NCBI RefSeq assembly: GCF_021278965.1
Contig: NZ_CP065589.1
Location: 2,361,001-2,425,000, forward strand
DNA length: 64,000 nt
Direction of reading: 5' to 3'
Source: Chryseobacterium capnotolerans
GTDB lineage: Bacteria > Bacteroidota > Bacteroidia > Flavobacteriales > Weeksellaceae
Shown: piece by piece, positions 17,657 to 25,515 of the stretch
How positions within the stretch are numbered: position 1 is the stretch's first letter
How the letters are laid out: every line of letters begins with the position of its first letter
Program-made: the position numbers and the translations under genes
Notes under the pieces: model-generated
Database searches by the model: none
Told to the model about the DNA's origin: nothing
The model's input: the letters and a program-made list of their open reading frames with translations, nothing else

Positions 17657-18961
17657 TTACTTTTTAATTACTTTTTCGGTAATCATTTTTTTATCTTTTG
17701 TCTGGATTTTAATCAGGTAAGTTCCCGGAACAAAGCTGTTCATATTCACAGTATCGGAATTTCCTTCTGAAAGCTTTTGTCCTGAAATGTTATACACTTC
17801 ATATTTCTCCAGCCTATCTTTCATTTTGATCGTTACATTTCCGGAAGTTGGATTGGGATATATTTTCACTTCTATAGATTTATCCTTAGAAACCTCTGTT
17901 GTAGAAAGACTTTCCGGCTGTATATTGATGGTATAATCTTCTGCCTGGCCAATAACCCAACCTGAAGGACAGGGTAGATTTTCCAGCGTTCCCATCCATG
18001 AACTGGATTCATATGCTTTTACTAACCTGAAACGTGTATTTCCTAGTAATGTATTAGCTGGAATAGTAATGGTTTCTGAAGTCACTCCTGATTCATGACC
18101 CGAAACCAGATTTGAATTGTCCAGATATCCCAGATTAAACTTTTCATCAGCATCAAACTGATTATTATGGTTAAAGTCGATATAAGCGTAGGCAGAAACG
18201 GTTGTTTGCCCATGAGTTCCTCCGGTTACCGTAATTGGATATCCGTTTCCTCGGCTGACATTAAAAACAGTACTTGTAAAATCTTCAATTACCGGTGAGC
18301 TTCCATCAATTGAACTTTCATTAGTAAGTCCCGCAAACTCCACCTTAGTTATTTCACTGACCGTAAGGCTTGTTATCCCTTCAGATCCACAATAAGGAAA
18401 AGGAAAAGCAGGTGCACCCCCTTGGATGTTCACCATATAATCTTCTGTCTGTCCGGCTCTTAATCCCGAATCACAAGCGGAAGAAATAGAGTTCGGAGCA
18501 CTTGAATCCGAATACGCAGGGACATTTGTATTTTTAAGAACTCTCATTCTCTTACTGCCGCCCGCCACATTAGCCGGAATTGTAATGGTATTATCAATAG
18601 TAAAGGCATTGGCCGGATTAGCTGCCTCCAGCCTTCCTATATAAAAGCTTTCCCCTGCATCATCGAAGCTGCCATTTCCATTAAAATCGATATAAACCAT
18701 TACATCACTGGGGAAAGTACTTGACGGCCCTTTTATTGATATTGGATATGCATTTCCTGCCGCCACATCAGTTGACAATGAAGTAAAATCTTCATATTCC
18801 TGTGTGGTGGAAGAATTGGTAGATGAATTATTGTTGATACTTCCAAAGGTAACATTGCTTATCATATTACTTCCTGCCCCATACTGAAACGTAGGAGTAC
18901 AATATTGAGCTTTGGCAAGCCCACATAATATGACAAAAGAAAGAGTAGTTATTTTTTTCAT
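17657..18961 (-). CDS. T9SS-sorted surface protein with two GEVED domains
   Basis: 434 aa. Signal peptide MKKITTLSFVILCGLAKAQ; the ATG at 18959-18961 is chosen because the signal peptide begins there (an upstream start at 19024 adds a non-signal segment). Two repeats of a GEVED-type module follow, each with a calcium-site-like loop (VYIDFNGNGSFDDAGE near 110; AYIDFNHNNQFDADEK near 285), an R-rich strand (KRMRVLKNTN; TRFRLVKAYE) and the closing GQTEDYMVNI / GQAEDYTINI. The C-terminal about 70 residues are a type A sorting domain (VKIYPNPTSGNVTIKM ... GTYLIKIQTKDKK). A surface or secreted adhesin-like role is likely; no enzyme domain is seen. Confidence 0.9.
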   Translation of the reverse strand: MKKITTLSFVILCGLAKAQYCTPTFQYGAGSNMISNVTFGSINNNSSTNSSTTQEYEDFTSLSTDVAAGNAYPISIKGPSSTFPSDVMVYIDFNGNGSFDDAGESFYIGRLEAANPANAFTIDNTITIPANVAGGSKRMRVLKNTNVPAYSDSSAPNSISSACDSGLRAGQTEDYMVNIQGGAPAFPFPYCGSEGITSLTVSEITKVEFAGLTNESSIDGSSPVIEDFTSTVFNVSRGNGYPITVTGGTHGQTTVSAYAYIDFNHNNQFDADEKFNLGYLDNSNLVSGHESGVTSETITIPANTLLGNTRFRLVKAYESSSWMGTLENLPCPSGWVIGQAEDYTINIQPESLSTTEVSKDKSIEVKIYPNPTSGNVTIKMKDRLEKYEVYNISGQKLSEGNSDTVNMNSFVPGTYLIKIQTKDKKMITEKVIKK

Positions 18962-19122
18962 AGAATTCTTAATTTTTATGGAGACAAATTTATATTTATT
19001 TAGAATCAATAAAAATAAGAACATAATTATATTTATCAGTTTAAAGATATTTATCTTTAAAACATTAAAAAATAAACAATGAAAGTAAGATTAATCACAT
19101 AATTATCAATAAGTTTGAATCA

Positions 19123-20007
19123 TTATTGACTTCGAATGATTTCTCTGGCAATTTTCTTATGATATTCAAATTTTTTCATGTAAGCCTCTAATTTCTCTTC
19201 AGTATCAGGATGATTAAGCTTTATTCTACCCTCTCCTTTTCCAAGTAAACTTACATACCCCTGATCTGTGTAATCTTTATTAATATACAATGGCCAGAAA
19301 GTTTCATTTTCAAATCCTTTTATTATGTTAGGTATAGCAACCTCTAAAAAAGCATATTCTGCTGTATCTAATGTTTCTCTTGGTATTCTTACCTCCACAA
19401 GCTTTTTAAGTCCTAAAACAGATGTAAAAGCTGGAAACGGAGCTTTAAGAGTAAAAGACATAAAACTGAGGACTTCAAGTTCCGGAAGCTCTTCTAGAAA
19501 TGTGAAATTTTCAATAGGTTGTTTCCAGTCTAAAGTTCCGCTAATATGAAGGTATTTTAGATTTTTAATTCCTTGCAGTCCTTCAAAGCAGGAAACCTTC
19601 CGGAGATTTTCAAGATGCAGCGCTTTCAAATTAGGAAGACTTTGCAATGGAGAAAGGTCTGAAAAGCCGGAAACATATTCCAATGAAACTTCTTCTAAAC
19701 CTATCAGAGAACGGATAAAGCCAATATCTTTAGCCCGAAAAGATTTTAATCTTAATCTTTTAAGCCATTTAAGTTCATTCATTGCTTGAAGCTGTTCCTG
19801 GCTGGGATTATCCAAATGTATTTCCTCAAGGTCAGGACATTCAAAAATACGTTTCCAGTTTTGATGGTGCTTACTGAGTGTTAAAATTTTAACCGTTCTA
19901 TTATCAAAACTCTCTTTATCTACAGAATAAGACAGTGTATGATGAGTCGGAATCATTTTCCAGTAATGATCTATTTTTCCTAACAATCCTTCACTTTCCT
20001 GTTTCAT
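19123..20007 (-). CDS. Leucine-rich-repeat-like cytoplasmic protein
   Basis: 294 aa without signal peptide or membrane segment. Residues about 50-210 show repeating Leu spacing as in LRR proteins (LEEIHL, LKRLRLKSF, LEEVSLEYVSG, LKALHLENL, LKYLHISGTL, LEVLSFMSF). The N- and C-terminal parts are not recognisable; the C-terminus (GYVSLLGKGEGRIKLNHPDTEEKLEAY) may be a small separate domain. LRRs imply protein binding, but no partner is indicated. Neighbours give no hint. Confidence 0.65.
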   Translation of the reverse strand: MKQESEGLLGKIDHYWKMIPTHHTLSYSVDKESFDNRTVKILTLSKHHQNWKRIFECPDLEEIHLDNPSQEQLQAMNELKWLKRLRLKSFRAKDIGFIRSLIGLEEVSLEYVSGFSDLSPLQSLPNLKALHLENLRKVSCFEGLQGIKNLKYLHISGTLDWKQPIENFTFLEELPELEVLSFMSFTLKAPFPAFTSVLGLKKLVEVRIPRETLDTAEYAFLEVAIPNIIKGFENETFWPLYINKDYTDQGYVSLLGKGEGRIKLNHPDTEEKLEAYMKKFEYHKKIAREIIRSQ

Positions 20008-20078
20008 ATCTGATCTTTTTAATGGAGTGTAGTCCCTGAATTCTTTTAGCGGTCTTTCTATGGTATAAAATTATGTAT

Positions 20079-21254
20079 TTAATTCAGATTTTCAATAAGA
20101 ATTGCTGAAGCCCCTCCACCACCATTACAAATGGCTGCAATACCATATCTTCCCCTTTCCTGGCGCAGCACATTCACTAAGGTCGCCATAATCCTGGCTC
20201 CCGAAGCCCCAATTGGATGCCCTAATGCCACAGCACCGCCATACACATTTACTTTATCTAGATCATACCCAAGGATCTGCTGATTGGATAGAATTACAGA
20301 AGAATAGGCTTCATTGATTTCAAAGTAATCAATATCAGAAAGGCTGAGTCCTGCGATTTTCAGTACTTTTTGAATGGCAACTGATGGAGAGGTTGTAAAC
20401 CACTCAGGAGATTGAGCGGCATCCGCATACGTAATAATTTTAGCTAATGGTTTAAGATTAAATTCTTGGAGAGCCTCTGAAGAGCCAATCAGGATTGCAG
20501 CAGCGCCATCATTCAGATTGCTTGAATTGGCAGCAGTGAGCATCCCATCATCCTCAAAAGCCGGTTTTAGCAGAGAGATCTTTTCAGGAATAAGCTTATC
20601 TATATCCTCATCTCTATCCATCGTTACACTTCCTTTTTTTCCTTCTATTGAGATGCTGAATAATTCTGCACTGAATTTGTTCCCAGCAGCTGCTTCCTGA
20701 GCTCTTTTGTAAGACATTAATGCATAATCATCCAATTGCTGCCTTGTTAAACCATATTTTTTTACTCCTAACTCTGCAGCACTCCCCATGTGAAAATCGT
20801 GGTACACATCCCACAGACCATCTTTAATCAAGCCATCTGTAGAAATAGTATTACCTAGTTTCTGACCTTTTCGAAGATATTGATAATGCGGTACATTGCT
20901 CATACTTTCCATTCCCCCCGTCATAACAAGATGCTCCAGTCCGAGCTGGATCTGTTGTGTCCCGATGATGGCGGCCTTCATTCCGGAAGCACATACTTTA
21001 TTCACTGTAGCAGCATCTTTATCTACAGGAATGTTTGAAAAAATAGCAGCCTGTCTTGCCGGTGACTGTCCTACTCCTGCACTTAATACATTTCCCATGT
21101 ATACACTGTCTATATTCTCTGGGGAAATTCCTACACCTTCATAAGCTTTCTGTATAGCTATAGCCCCAAGCTGCGGAGCAGTAAAGCCTGACAAACTTCC
21201 CATAAAACCACCAATAGGTGTTCTTTTTGCTGCAATGATAAATGCTTCTTTCAT
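20079..21254 (-). CDS. Acetyl-CoA C-acyltransferase (thiolase)
   Basis: 391 aa, the usual length for biosynthetic/degradative thiolases. Catalytic residues are all present: nucleophile Cys in NKVCASGMKA (about residue 89), His in GGAVALGHPIGASGARI (about 347) and the second Cys in AAICNGGGGASAILIE (about 377). It condenses or cleaves acetyl-CoA and acyl-CoA in fatty-acid or ketone metabolism. The ATG at 21252-21254 is preferred to 21281 since the fold starts at MKEAFIIAAKRTPIGG and the longer version would overlap an operator. Two TetR-type palindromes upstream suggest acyl-CoA-responsive repression by a regulator not in this window. Confidence 0.95.
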   Translation of the reverse strand: MKEAFIIAAKRTPIGGFMGSLSGFTAPQLGAIAIQKAYEGVGISPENIDSVYMGNVLSAGVGQSPARQAAIFSNIPVDKDAATVNKVCASGMKAAIIGTQQIQLGLEHLVMTGGMESMSNVPHYQYLRKGQKLGNTISTDGLIKDGLWDVYHDFHMGSAAELGVKKYGLTRQQLDDYALMSYKRAQEAAAGNKFSAELFSISIEGKKGSVTMDRDEDIDKLIPEKISLLKPAFEDDGMLTAANSSNLNDGAAAILIGSSEALQEFNLKPLAKIITYADAAQSPEWFTTSPSVAIQKVLKIAGLSLSDIDYFEINEAYSSVILSNQQILGYDLDKVNVYGGAVALGHPIGASGARIMATLVNVLRQERGRYGIAAICNGGGGASAILIENLN

Positions 21255-21274
21255 AGTTTTATTTATTTTAAAAT

Positions 21275-21288
21275 ATACCAATCGGTAT
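21275..21288. promoter_or_regulatory. TetR-type operator 1 of the thiolase gene
   Basis: ATACCAATCGGTAT: arms ATACC/GGTAT are perfect inverted repeats around a 4-base centre. It lies 21 bases upstream of the thiolase start and overlaps a TATATTTT sequence resembling a -7 element on the minus strand, a position for repression. Confidence 0.6.
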
Positions 21289-21352
21289 GTTTTTGATTAA
21301 AAATTTACCGCTTCTATTTTCAAAGCGGATAGACTTACAAATATAATAAAAT

Positions 21353-21366
21353 ATACCGATCAGTAT
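21353..21366. promoter_or_regulatory. TetR-type operator 2 of the thiolase gene
   Basis: ATACCGATCAGTAT: the same palindrome as operator 1 with one arm mismatch, 78 bases farther upstream. It lies in the spacer between the thiolase (minus) and the end of the endonuclease V gene (minus). Confidence 0.55.
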
Positions 21367-21412
21367 ATTAATAAATAAAAAAAATCTTACTCATAAAAGT
21401 AAGACCTATATT

Positions 21413-21913
21413 TTATATTCTGCTGAGTTGATCCAGTTTTTTCAATAAGGTAGGAATCCTGTAAGGACCATGCATATGTTCCACATTTAGCTTAACCTGT
21501 TCTACATCAATTCCTTTTGCAGTCACAAAAAGAGGGGTTTTACTATCACCACGGAGTACACTTCTTCTTTGAGAATCGGGTGTCGTAAATTCATTTTTTG
21601 CAATTCCTACTATTGGATATTTCTCCTGTAAAGCTTCATAAAGATATCCACCGAGACCAATTTTTCCTTCATTATCAAGAGTGACATAGCCATCTACAAT
21701 GATTATATCTCCTTGTTTTACCACAATCTTATTAAGTAAACTCAAAATACACGGCAATTCTCTTTTGTAAAAGGCTCCACTTTCATATTCTGAAGTAATG
21801 GGCGTCTGCTCTGTAAAGATTTCTAACTCCCGATCGGAGGTCCAGTCTTCAAATCCAATACACACGGTATTGGCATAATCTTCATAATAGTAAGTATCAA
21901 AAGCGTAAATCAT
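21413..21913 (-). CDS. nfi: Endonuclease V family protein
   Basis: 166 aa, a short form of the endonuclease V family, which nicks DNA (or RNA) 3' to deaminated bases such as inosine. Recognisable parts: DTYYYEDYANTVCIGF with the first acidic residue, YESGAFYKRELPCIL (the FxPGxLxxRExP-like motif), IIVDGYVTLDNEGKIGLGGYLYEAL (acidic metal ligand plus DGxG-like turn) and IVGIAKNEF (VAK motif). Compared with E. coli Nfi it is about 55 residues shorter and divergent, so activity is less certain. The ATG at 21911-21913 is chosen; an upstream frame to 21961 adds unrelated residues. Confidence 0.75.
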   Translation of the reverse strand: MIYAFDTYYYEDYANTVCIGFEDWTSDRELEIFTEQTPITSEYESGAFYKRELPCILSLLNKIVVKQGDIIIVDGYVTLDNEGKIGLGGYLYEALQEKYPIVGIAKNEFTTPDSQRRSVLRGDSKTPLFVTAKGIDVEQVKLNVEHMHGPYRIPTLLKKLDQLSRI

Positions 21914-22017
21914 TTTGTTTAAAAAATTAAACAGCCAAGATAAAGTATATATTGATCGCAAACAAAAGTCTAAAGAACTAATTTGGATATAAATCTGTTA
22001 TCAAATGTTCCCAATCG

Positions 22018-22375
22018 TTAGATATAAAGTCTTAAAAAAAGCTCCCCACAATGCCATAAAATTCCGGAGGGATCATGTACAAAACATTCTTTGCCCCAAT
22101 CCATTGTTCTTGCGGGAGTGAGTTTTACATTTTTATATTTATCCGTAAGACCTAAAGTTAAAAGTTCTTTCCAGAATTCTTCTGTATTGCGACTTCCATG
22201 AAAACCATAATATTATCAACCCAATCTTTAGTATAATAGTCCTGAAGATAAAACCCTATTTCTTTCCGTTTAAACAATGAGAGTTTAGGTTCAAGGAAGA
22301 TTTCTTCAAATCCCAAATCTTTATAAAAGTTTCTGCTTATCTCAAAGGTCTGATGGATTTCAATGATGTTCTCAT
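22018..22375 (-). pseudogene. VOC (glyoxalase-like) protein with two frameshifts
   Basis: The start codon lies 1 base after the stop of the GNAT gene (TAG-G-ATG), so it would be translationally coupled. The frame begins MRTSLKSIRP, then continues one frame over as FEISRNFYKDLGFEEIFLEPKL and IGFYLQDYYTKDWVDNIMVFMEV, and shifts again to EEFWKELLTLGL ... DWGKECFVHDPSGILWHC. Joined, it is a typical VOC protein of about 119 aa. Each break is explained by one missing base, near 22344-22348 and near 22189-22192. Members are metal enzymes or bleomycin-resistance-like binding proteins. Two losses in 360 bases point to decay or poor consensus sequence. Confidence 0.75.
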
Positions 22376-22376
22376 C

Positions 22377-22820
22377 CTATTTATTTTTCCAGTGGTCATA
22401 GGTCATCTCAAACTTAATCTCATTTTTCCCATGCATTCCGATCTCCTGCCAGCCTGATTTCCGATAAAAAGTTTCTGCCTTTGTCTGAGGCGAGGTCCCA
22501 AGCCAAATATTGCTTTTGGTCTGTTCAAAATACCAATCAAGCATGATGTCATGGAGCTTTCTTCCAACCTTTTTGTTTTCGAAATCAGGATGTACAAATA
22601 ATGCCCAGATATTATTTTCTTGCAAATCAACAATCGAAAAGCCTACAATACGGCCATCTGCTTCACCTACCCAGCCTTTTCCCCTTTCAAACATAAACCA
22701 TTCACAATCCTTGTCTGTAACCAGCGCGGGATTAGATAAGATATTTTCTTTCACTGAGTTTCTTACCACCTGAATTTGGGGAATATCTTCTAATCTGGCT
22801 TCACGAATGATTATATTCAT
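22377..22820 (-). CDS. GNAT family N-acetyltransferase
   Basis: 147 aa. GNAT fold with opening IIIREARLEDIPQIQVVRN, substrate strand GRIVGFSIVDLQENNIWALFVHPDFENKKVGRKLHDIML (the acetyl-CoA loop is ENKKVGRKL, a degenerate Q/RxxGxG/A), and LGTSPQTKAETFYRKSGWQEIG for the C-terminal part. The ATG at 22818-22820 is taken because homology starts at MNIIIREA. It is followed after 1 base by the VOC pseudogene, so the two form an operon. Substrate unknown. Confidence 0.88.
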   Translation of the reverse strand: MNIIIREARLEDIPQIQVVRNSVKENILSNPALVTDKDCEWFMFERGKGWVGEADGRIVGFSIVDLQENNIWALFVHPDFENKKVGRKLHDIMLDWYFEQTKSNIWLGTSPQTKAETFYRKSGWQEIGMHGKNEIKFEMTYDHWKNK

Positions 22821-22955
22821 AGGTAAAATTGAGTATTGAATAAGACAAAGGTGCAAAAAACACATTTTTCAAATCATGTAAGAAAGATTTTTTTCCCTTA
22901 AAAATTTGAATGCGTGAAATCCTGCACCTCTGTATGTTAGTTTAAACAGGTATCT

Positions 22956-23996
22956 TTATTTTTTATCTACCACAATTCTTTCTGCTCTGTTAGCAATGTC
23001 CCAAGCCGTAGTAAAAACAAGTTGTGTTCTTTTCTCCAAAAGTTTATAATCAATCTTTTCAGGGTCATCTGTAGGTTTGTGATAGTCTTCATGAATTCCG
23101 TCAAAGAAGAATGCTACCGGAACATTATTTTTGGCAAAGTTATAGTGATCTGAACGATAATATAGCTGTTGAGGATCATTAAGATCGTCATATTTATAAT
23201 TCAGCTCTAAATTATTGGTCTTTCTGTTAGCTTCTTCATTAATTACCTTAAGCTGGGAGCTTAGCATATCAGAACCTATCACATACACATATTGTTTTCC
23301 TCTGTTATCCGGATCATCACGTCCGATCATATCAATATTAAGGTCCACAACAGTATTAGCGAGTGGAAAAACAGGATTATCCGTATAATATTCTGAACCA
23401 AATAAACCATGTTCCTCTCCGGTTACATGAAGAAACAAAACAGATCTTTTAGGACCATTCCCAGCTTTTTTAGCTTCCTGGAAAGCTTTGGCCATCTCCA
23501 TTACAGCAACAGTCCCACTTCCGTCATCATCAGCACCATTGTATACGACTCCATTTTTGGTTCCCACATGGTCATAATGTGCAGAAACCACTACAATTTC
23601 CTCAGGTTTTTCACTTCCTTCTATAAAAGCCAGGATATTTTCTGAGTCCGGAAGATTACCCCCGCCTCTTTTTTTCATAAAATCCGAAGGAACTTTCTGA
23701 TAATAAGAACCTAAGGCTTTGGGATAAGAAATTCCTAAGTTTTTATAATAATTGACCATATACTCACCCGCTTTTTTCTGGCCTTTGCTCCCTGTATCTC
23801 TCCCTTCCATTTCGTCTGAGGCAATCACATACAGATTTTTCTTTAACTCATCGGCTTTAATCATTTTGTAAGCATTCATAAACGCTTTATCTGGTTTCTC
23901 AGCCGTGCGTTTTGTAGATGGGCCATCAGCAACTTGTGCTGTTCCGCAGCTCGTCATCATGGCAAGGGCAATTAGCGGTATAAGTAGTTTTTTCAT
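22956..23996 (-). CDS. M28 family metallopeptidase lipoprotein
   Basis: 346 aa. Lipoprotein signal MKKLLIPLIALAMMTSCG with the lipobox Cys at residue 17. The zinc aminopeptidase domain (PF04389-like) has all ligand motifs: SAHYDHVG (His, Asp), NGADDDGSGTVAVMEMA (bridging Asp), the catalytic Glu in VTGEEHGLFGS, IDMIGRDDP (Asp) and the last His in YYRSDHYNFAKNNVPVAFFF. It should remove amino-terminal residues from peptides in the periplasm or at the cell surface. Monocistronic by context. Confidence 0.93.
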   Translation of the reverse strand: MKKLLIPLIALAMMTSCGTAQVADGPSTKRTAEKPDKAFMNAYKMIKADELKKNLYVIASDEMEGRDTGSKGQKKAGEYMVNYYKNLGISYPKALGSYYQKVPSDFMKKRGGGNLPDSENILAFIEGSEKPEEIVVVSAHYDHVGTKNGVVYNGADDDGSGTVAVMEMAKAFQEAKKAGNGPKRSVLFLHVTGEEHGLFGSEYYTDNPVFPLANTVVDLNIDMIGRDDPDNRGKQYVYVIGSDMLSSQLKVINEEANRKTNNLELNYKYDDLNDPQQLYYRSDHYNFAKNNVPVAFFFDGIHEDYHKPTDDPEKIDYKLLEKRTQLVFTTAWDIANRAERIVVDKK

Positions 23997-24191
23997 ACAG
24001 AATAAATTTCTTAAAAATAATAATTTTTATTGAATCTGAAACACAGAAAAAAGAGCATATAGAGGTATCATCGGCTTTCCGATACATATGAGTGATTATT
24101 CAAACTCATTGAGCATATAAAACATTGAAAAAACAATCATTAAAATTAATATATTTAAAAACATATATTATATACGATATCAATTTTTTAT

Positions 24192-24199
24192 TATTTTTG
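24192..24199 (+). promoter_or_regulatory. -7 promoter element for the aminotransferase
   Basis: TATTTTTG matches TAnnTTTG, 17 bases before the ATG at 24217. No -33 TTG is visible at the usual spacing. Confidence 0.45.
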
Positions 24200-24216
24200 A
24201 TTAAAATACAAAATAG

Positions 24217-25356
24217 ATGAAAGAAATTGATAGATTTACTCATTATTCATTTTTCACAGAAATGTCTGAACTCGCCTTAAAGCATGGAAGCTTTGATCTT
24301 TCATTGGGCCTGCCGGATTTTGATATTGATGAACGTCTTAATTTTTTTTTAAAAGAAGCCGCAAATCTAGGTACCCATCATTATGAACCTCTTGCCGGAA
24401 ATCCTTTATTAATTGAAAATATCATTCTTTTTAATAGCAAACGGAAAAACAATATTTCTTTACAAGTAAATGAAGTAACCGTTATACCCTGCGCAACCTT
24501 TGCTTTACATACTGCACTTAAATCTATTTTAAATCAAGGAGATGAAGTCATTATTATCCAGCCTTCTTATTATACTTATGCCCCTTCCGTTGTGATGAAT
24601 GGAGGCATTCCTGTTTATTACGACCTGAGTCACGACTTCACCGTCAATTGGGATCAGTTTAAATCCTGTATTTCTGAAAAAACCAAAGCTATTATCATCA
24701 ATTCACCACAAAACCCTACCGGAAAAATCTGGAATAAGGATGATTGGAAACAATTGTATGAATTAATAAACCATCAGGAAATTTATTTGATTTCAGAAGA
24801 GATCTATGATACTTATTGCTATGATGAAGCAGAGCATTACAGTTCATTTATTCATGCAGAGCTTAGAAACAGGACATTCTGTATTTTTTCATTCGGAAAG
24901 ATGTTTCATACTTCAGGGTGGAAAGTAAGTTATATGCTCGCTTCAGAAGACCTTACAGCTTTATTCAGGAAGTATCAGCAATATATTTCCTACAGTGCCA
25001 ATGCTCCTGCTCAATATGCCCTGGCCAAGTATCTGGAAGTATTTGACCCTTGTGAAAACAAAAGAATAATGCAGAGAAAACGGGATATTTTCAATGAATT
25101 ACTGAAGGAAACCCCATTACACATTGAGCAAGAAGCTGAGGGTAGTGTTTTTCAGATTGTCAATTTCAGAAATGTTTCCAAAACCATGACTGATGTAGAA
25201 TTTTCAAAATGGCTCACCATTGATAAAAAAGTAGCCTGCCTCCCGCTCTCCGCTTTTTATAACTCCAGACAGAATTCAGATTATATACGATTCAGCTTTG
25301 CCAAGAAGGATGAAGTGATCATCCGGGCGCTGGAACATCTTAAAAAAAATCTATAA
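24217..25356 (+). CDS. PLP-dependent aminotransferase, class I/II
   Basis: 379 aa fold-type I aminotransferase resembling methionine/kynurenine aminotransferases (YbdL group). Key motifs: LSLGLPDFDI with the substrate Gly/Leu loop, HYEPLAGNPLL, cofactor Asn in INSPQNPTGKIW, the Tyr/Asp region YLISEEIYDTYCYD, and the Schiff-base Lys in SFGKMFHTSGWKVSYM. Arg in DYIRFSFAKKDE binds the substrate carboxylate. It transfers the amino group from methionine or aromatic amino acids to 2-oxo acids in the cytoplasm; exact specificity cannot be read. Monocistronic. Confidence 0.93.
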   Translation: MKEIDRFTHYSFFTEMSELALKHGSFDLSLGLPDFDIDERLNFFLKEAANLGTHHYEPLAGNPLLIENIILFNSKRKNNISLQVNEVTVIPCATFALHTALKSILNQGDEVIIIQPSYYTYAPSVVMNGGIPVYYDLSHDFTVNWDQFKSCISEKTKAIIINSPQNPTGKIWNKDDWKQLYELINHQEIYLISEEIYDTYCYDEAEHYSSFIHAELRNRTFCIFSFGKMFHTSGWKVSYMLASEDLTALFRKYQQYISYSANAPAQYALAKYLEVFDPCENKRIMQRKRDIFNELLKETPLHIEQEAEGSVFQIVNFRNVSKTMTDVEFSKWLTIDKKVACLPLSAFYNSRQNSDYIRFSFAKKDEVIIRALEHLKKNL

Positions 25357-25471
25357 TAAACCAGCTTTTTTAGGTTGAACATATCCCAGGGATACAAGGA
25401 TTCTCAGTAAGGACACTATATATTTTGCCACGAATATAGATTGTAGTGACTTAAATCTTTATCTAAAAAAA

Positions 25472-25497
25472 TAAAGCACCGCCAATGTGGTGCTTTA
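25472..25497. terminator. Intrinsic terminator, convergent aminotransferase/hppA
   Basis: 9-bp stem TAAAGCACC / GGTGCTTTA with an 8-base loop, A-rich upstream, between the aminotransferase stop and the minus-strand pyrophosphatase stop at 25516. Confidence 0.75.
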
Positions 25498-25515
25498 CTA
25501 TTATCTATATTGACT

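Noticed and set aside
21961..22380. A non-coding gap after endonuclease V
   Set aside because: Minus-strand reading in two further frames shows clear VOC family sequence, so it is a frameshifted gene rather than empty DNA.
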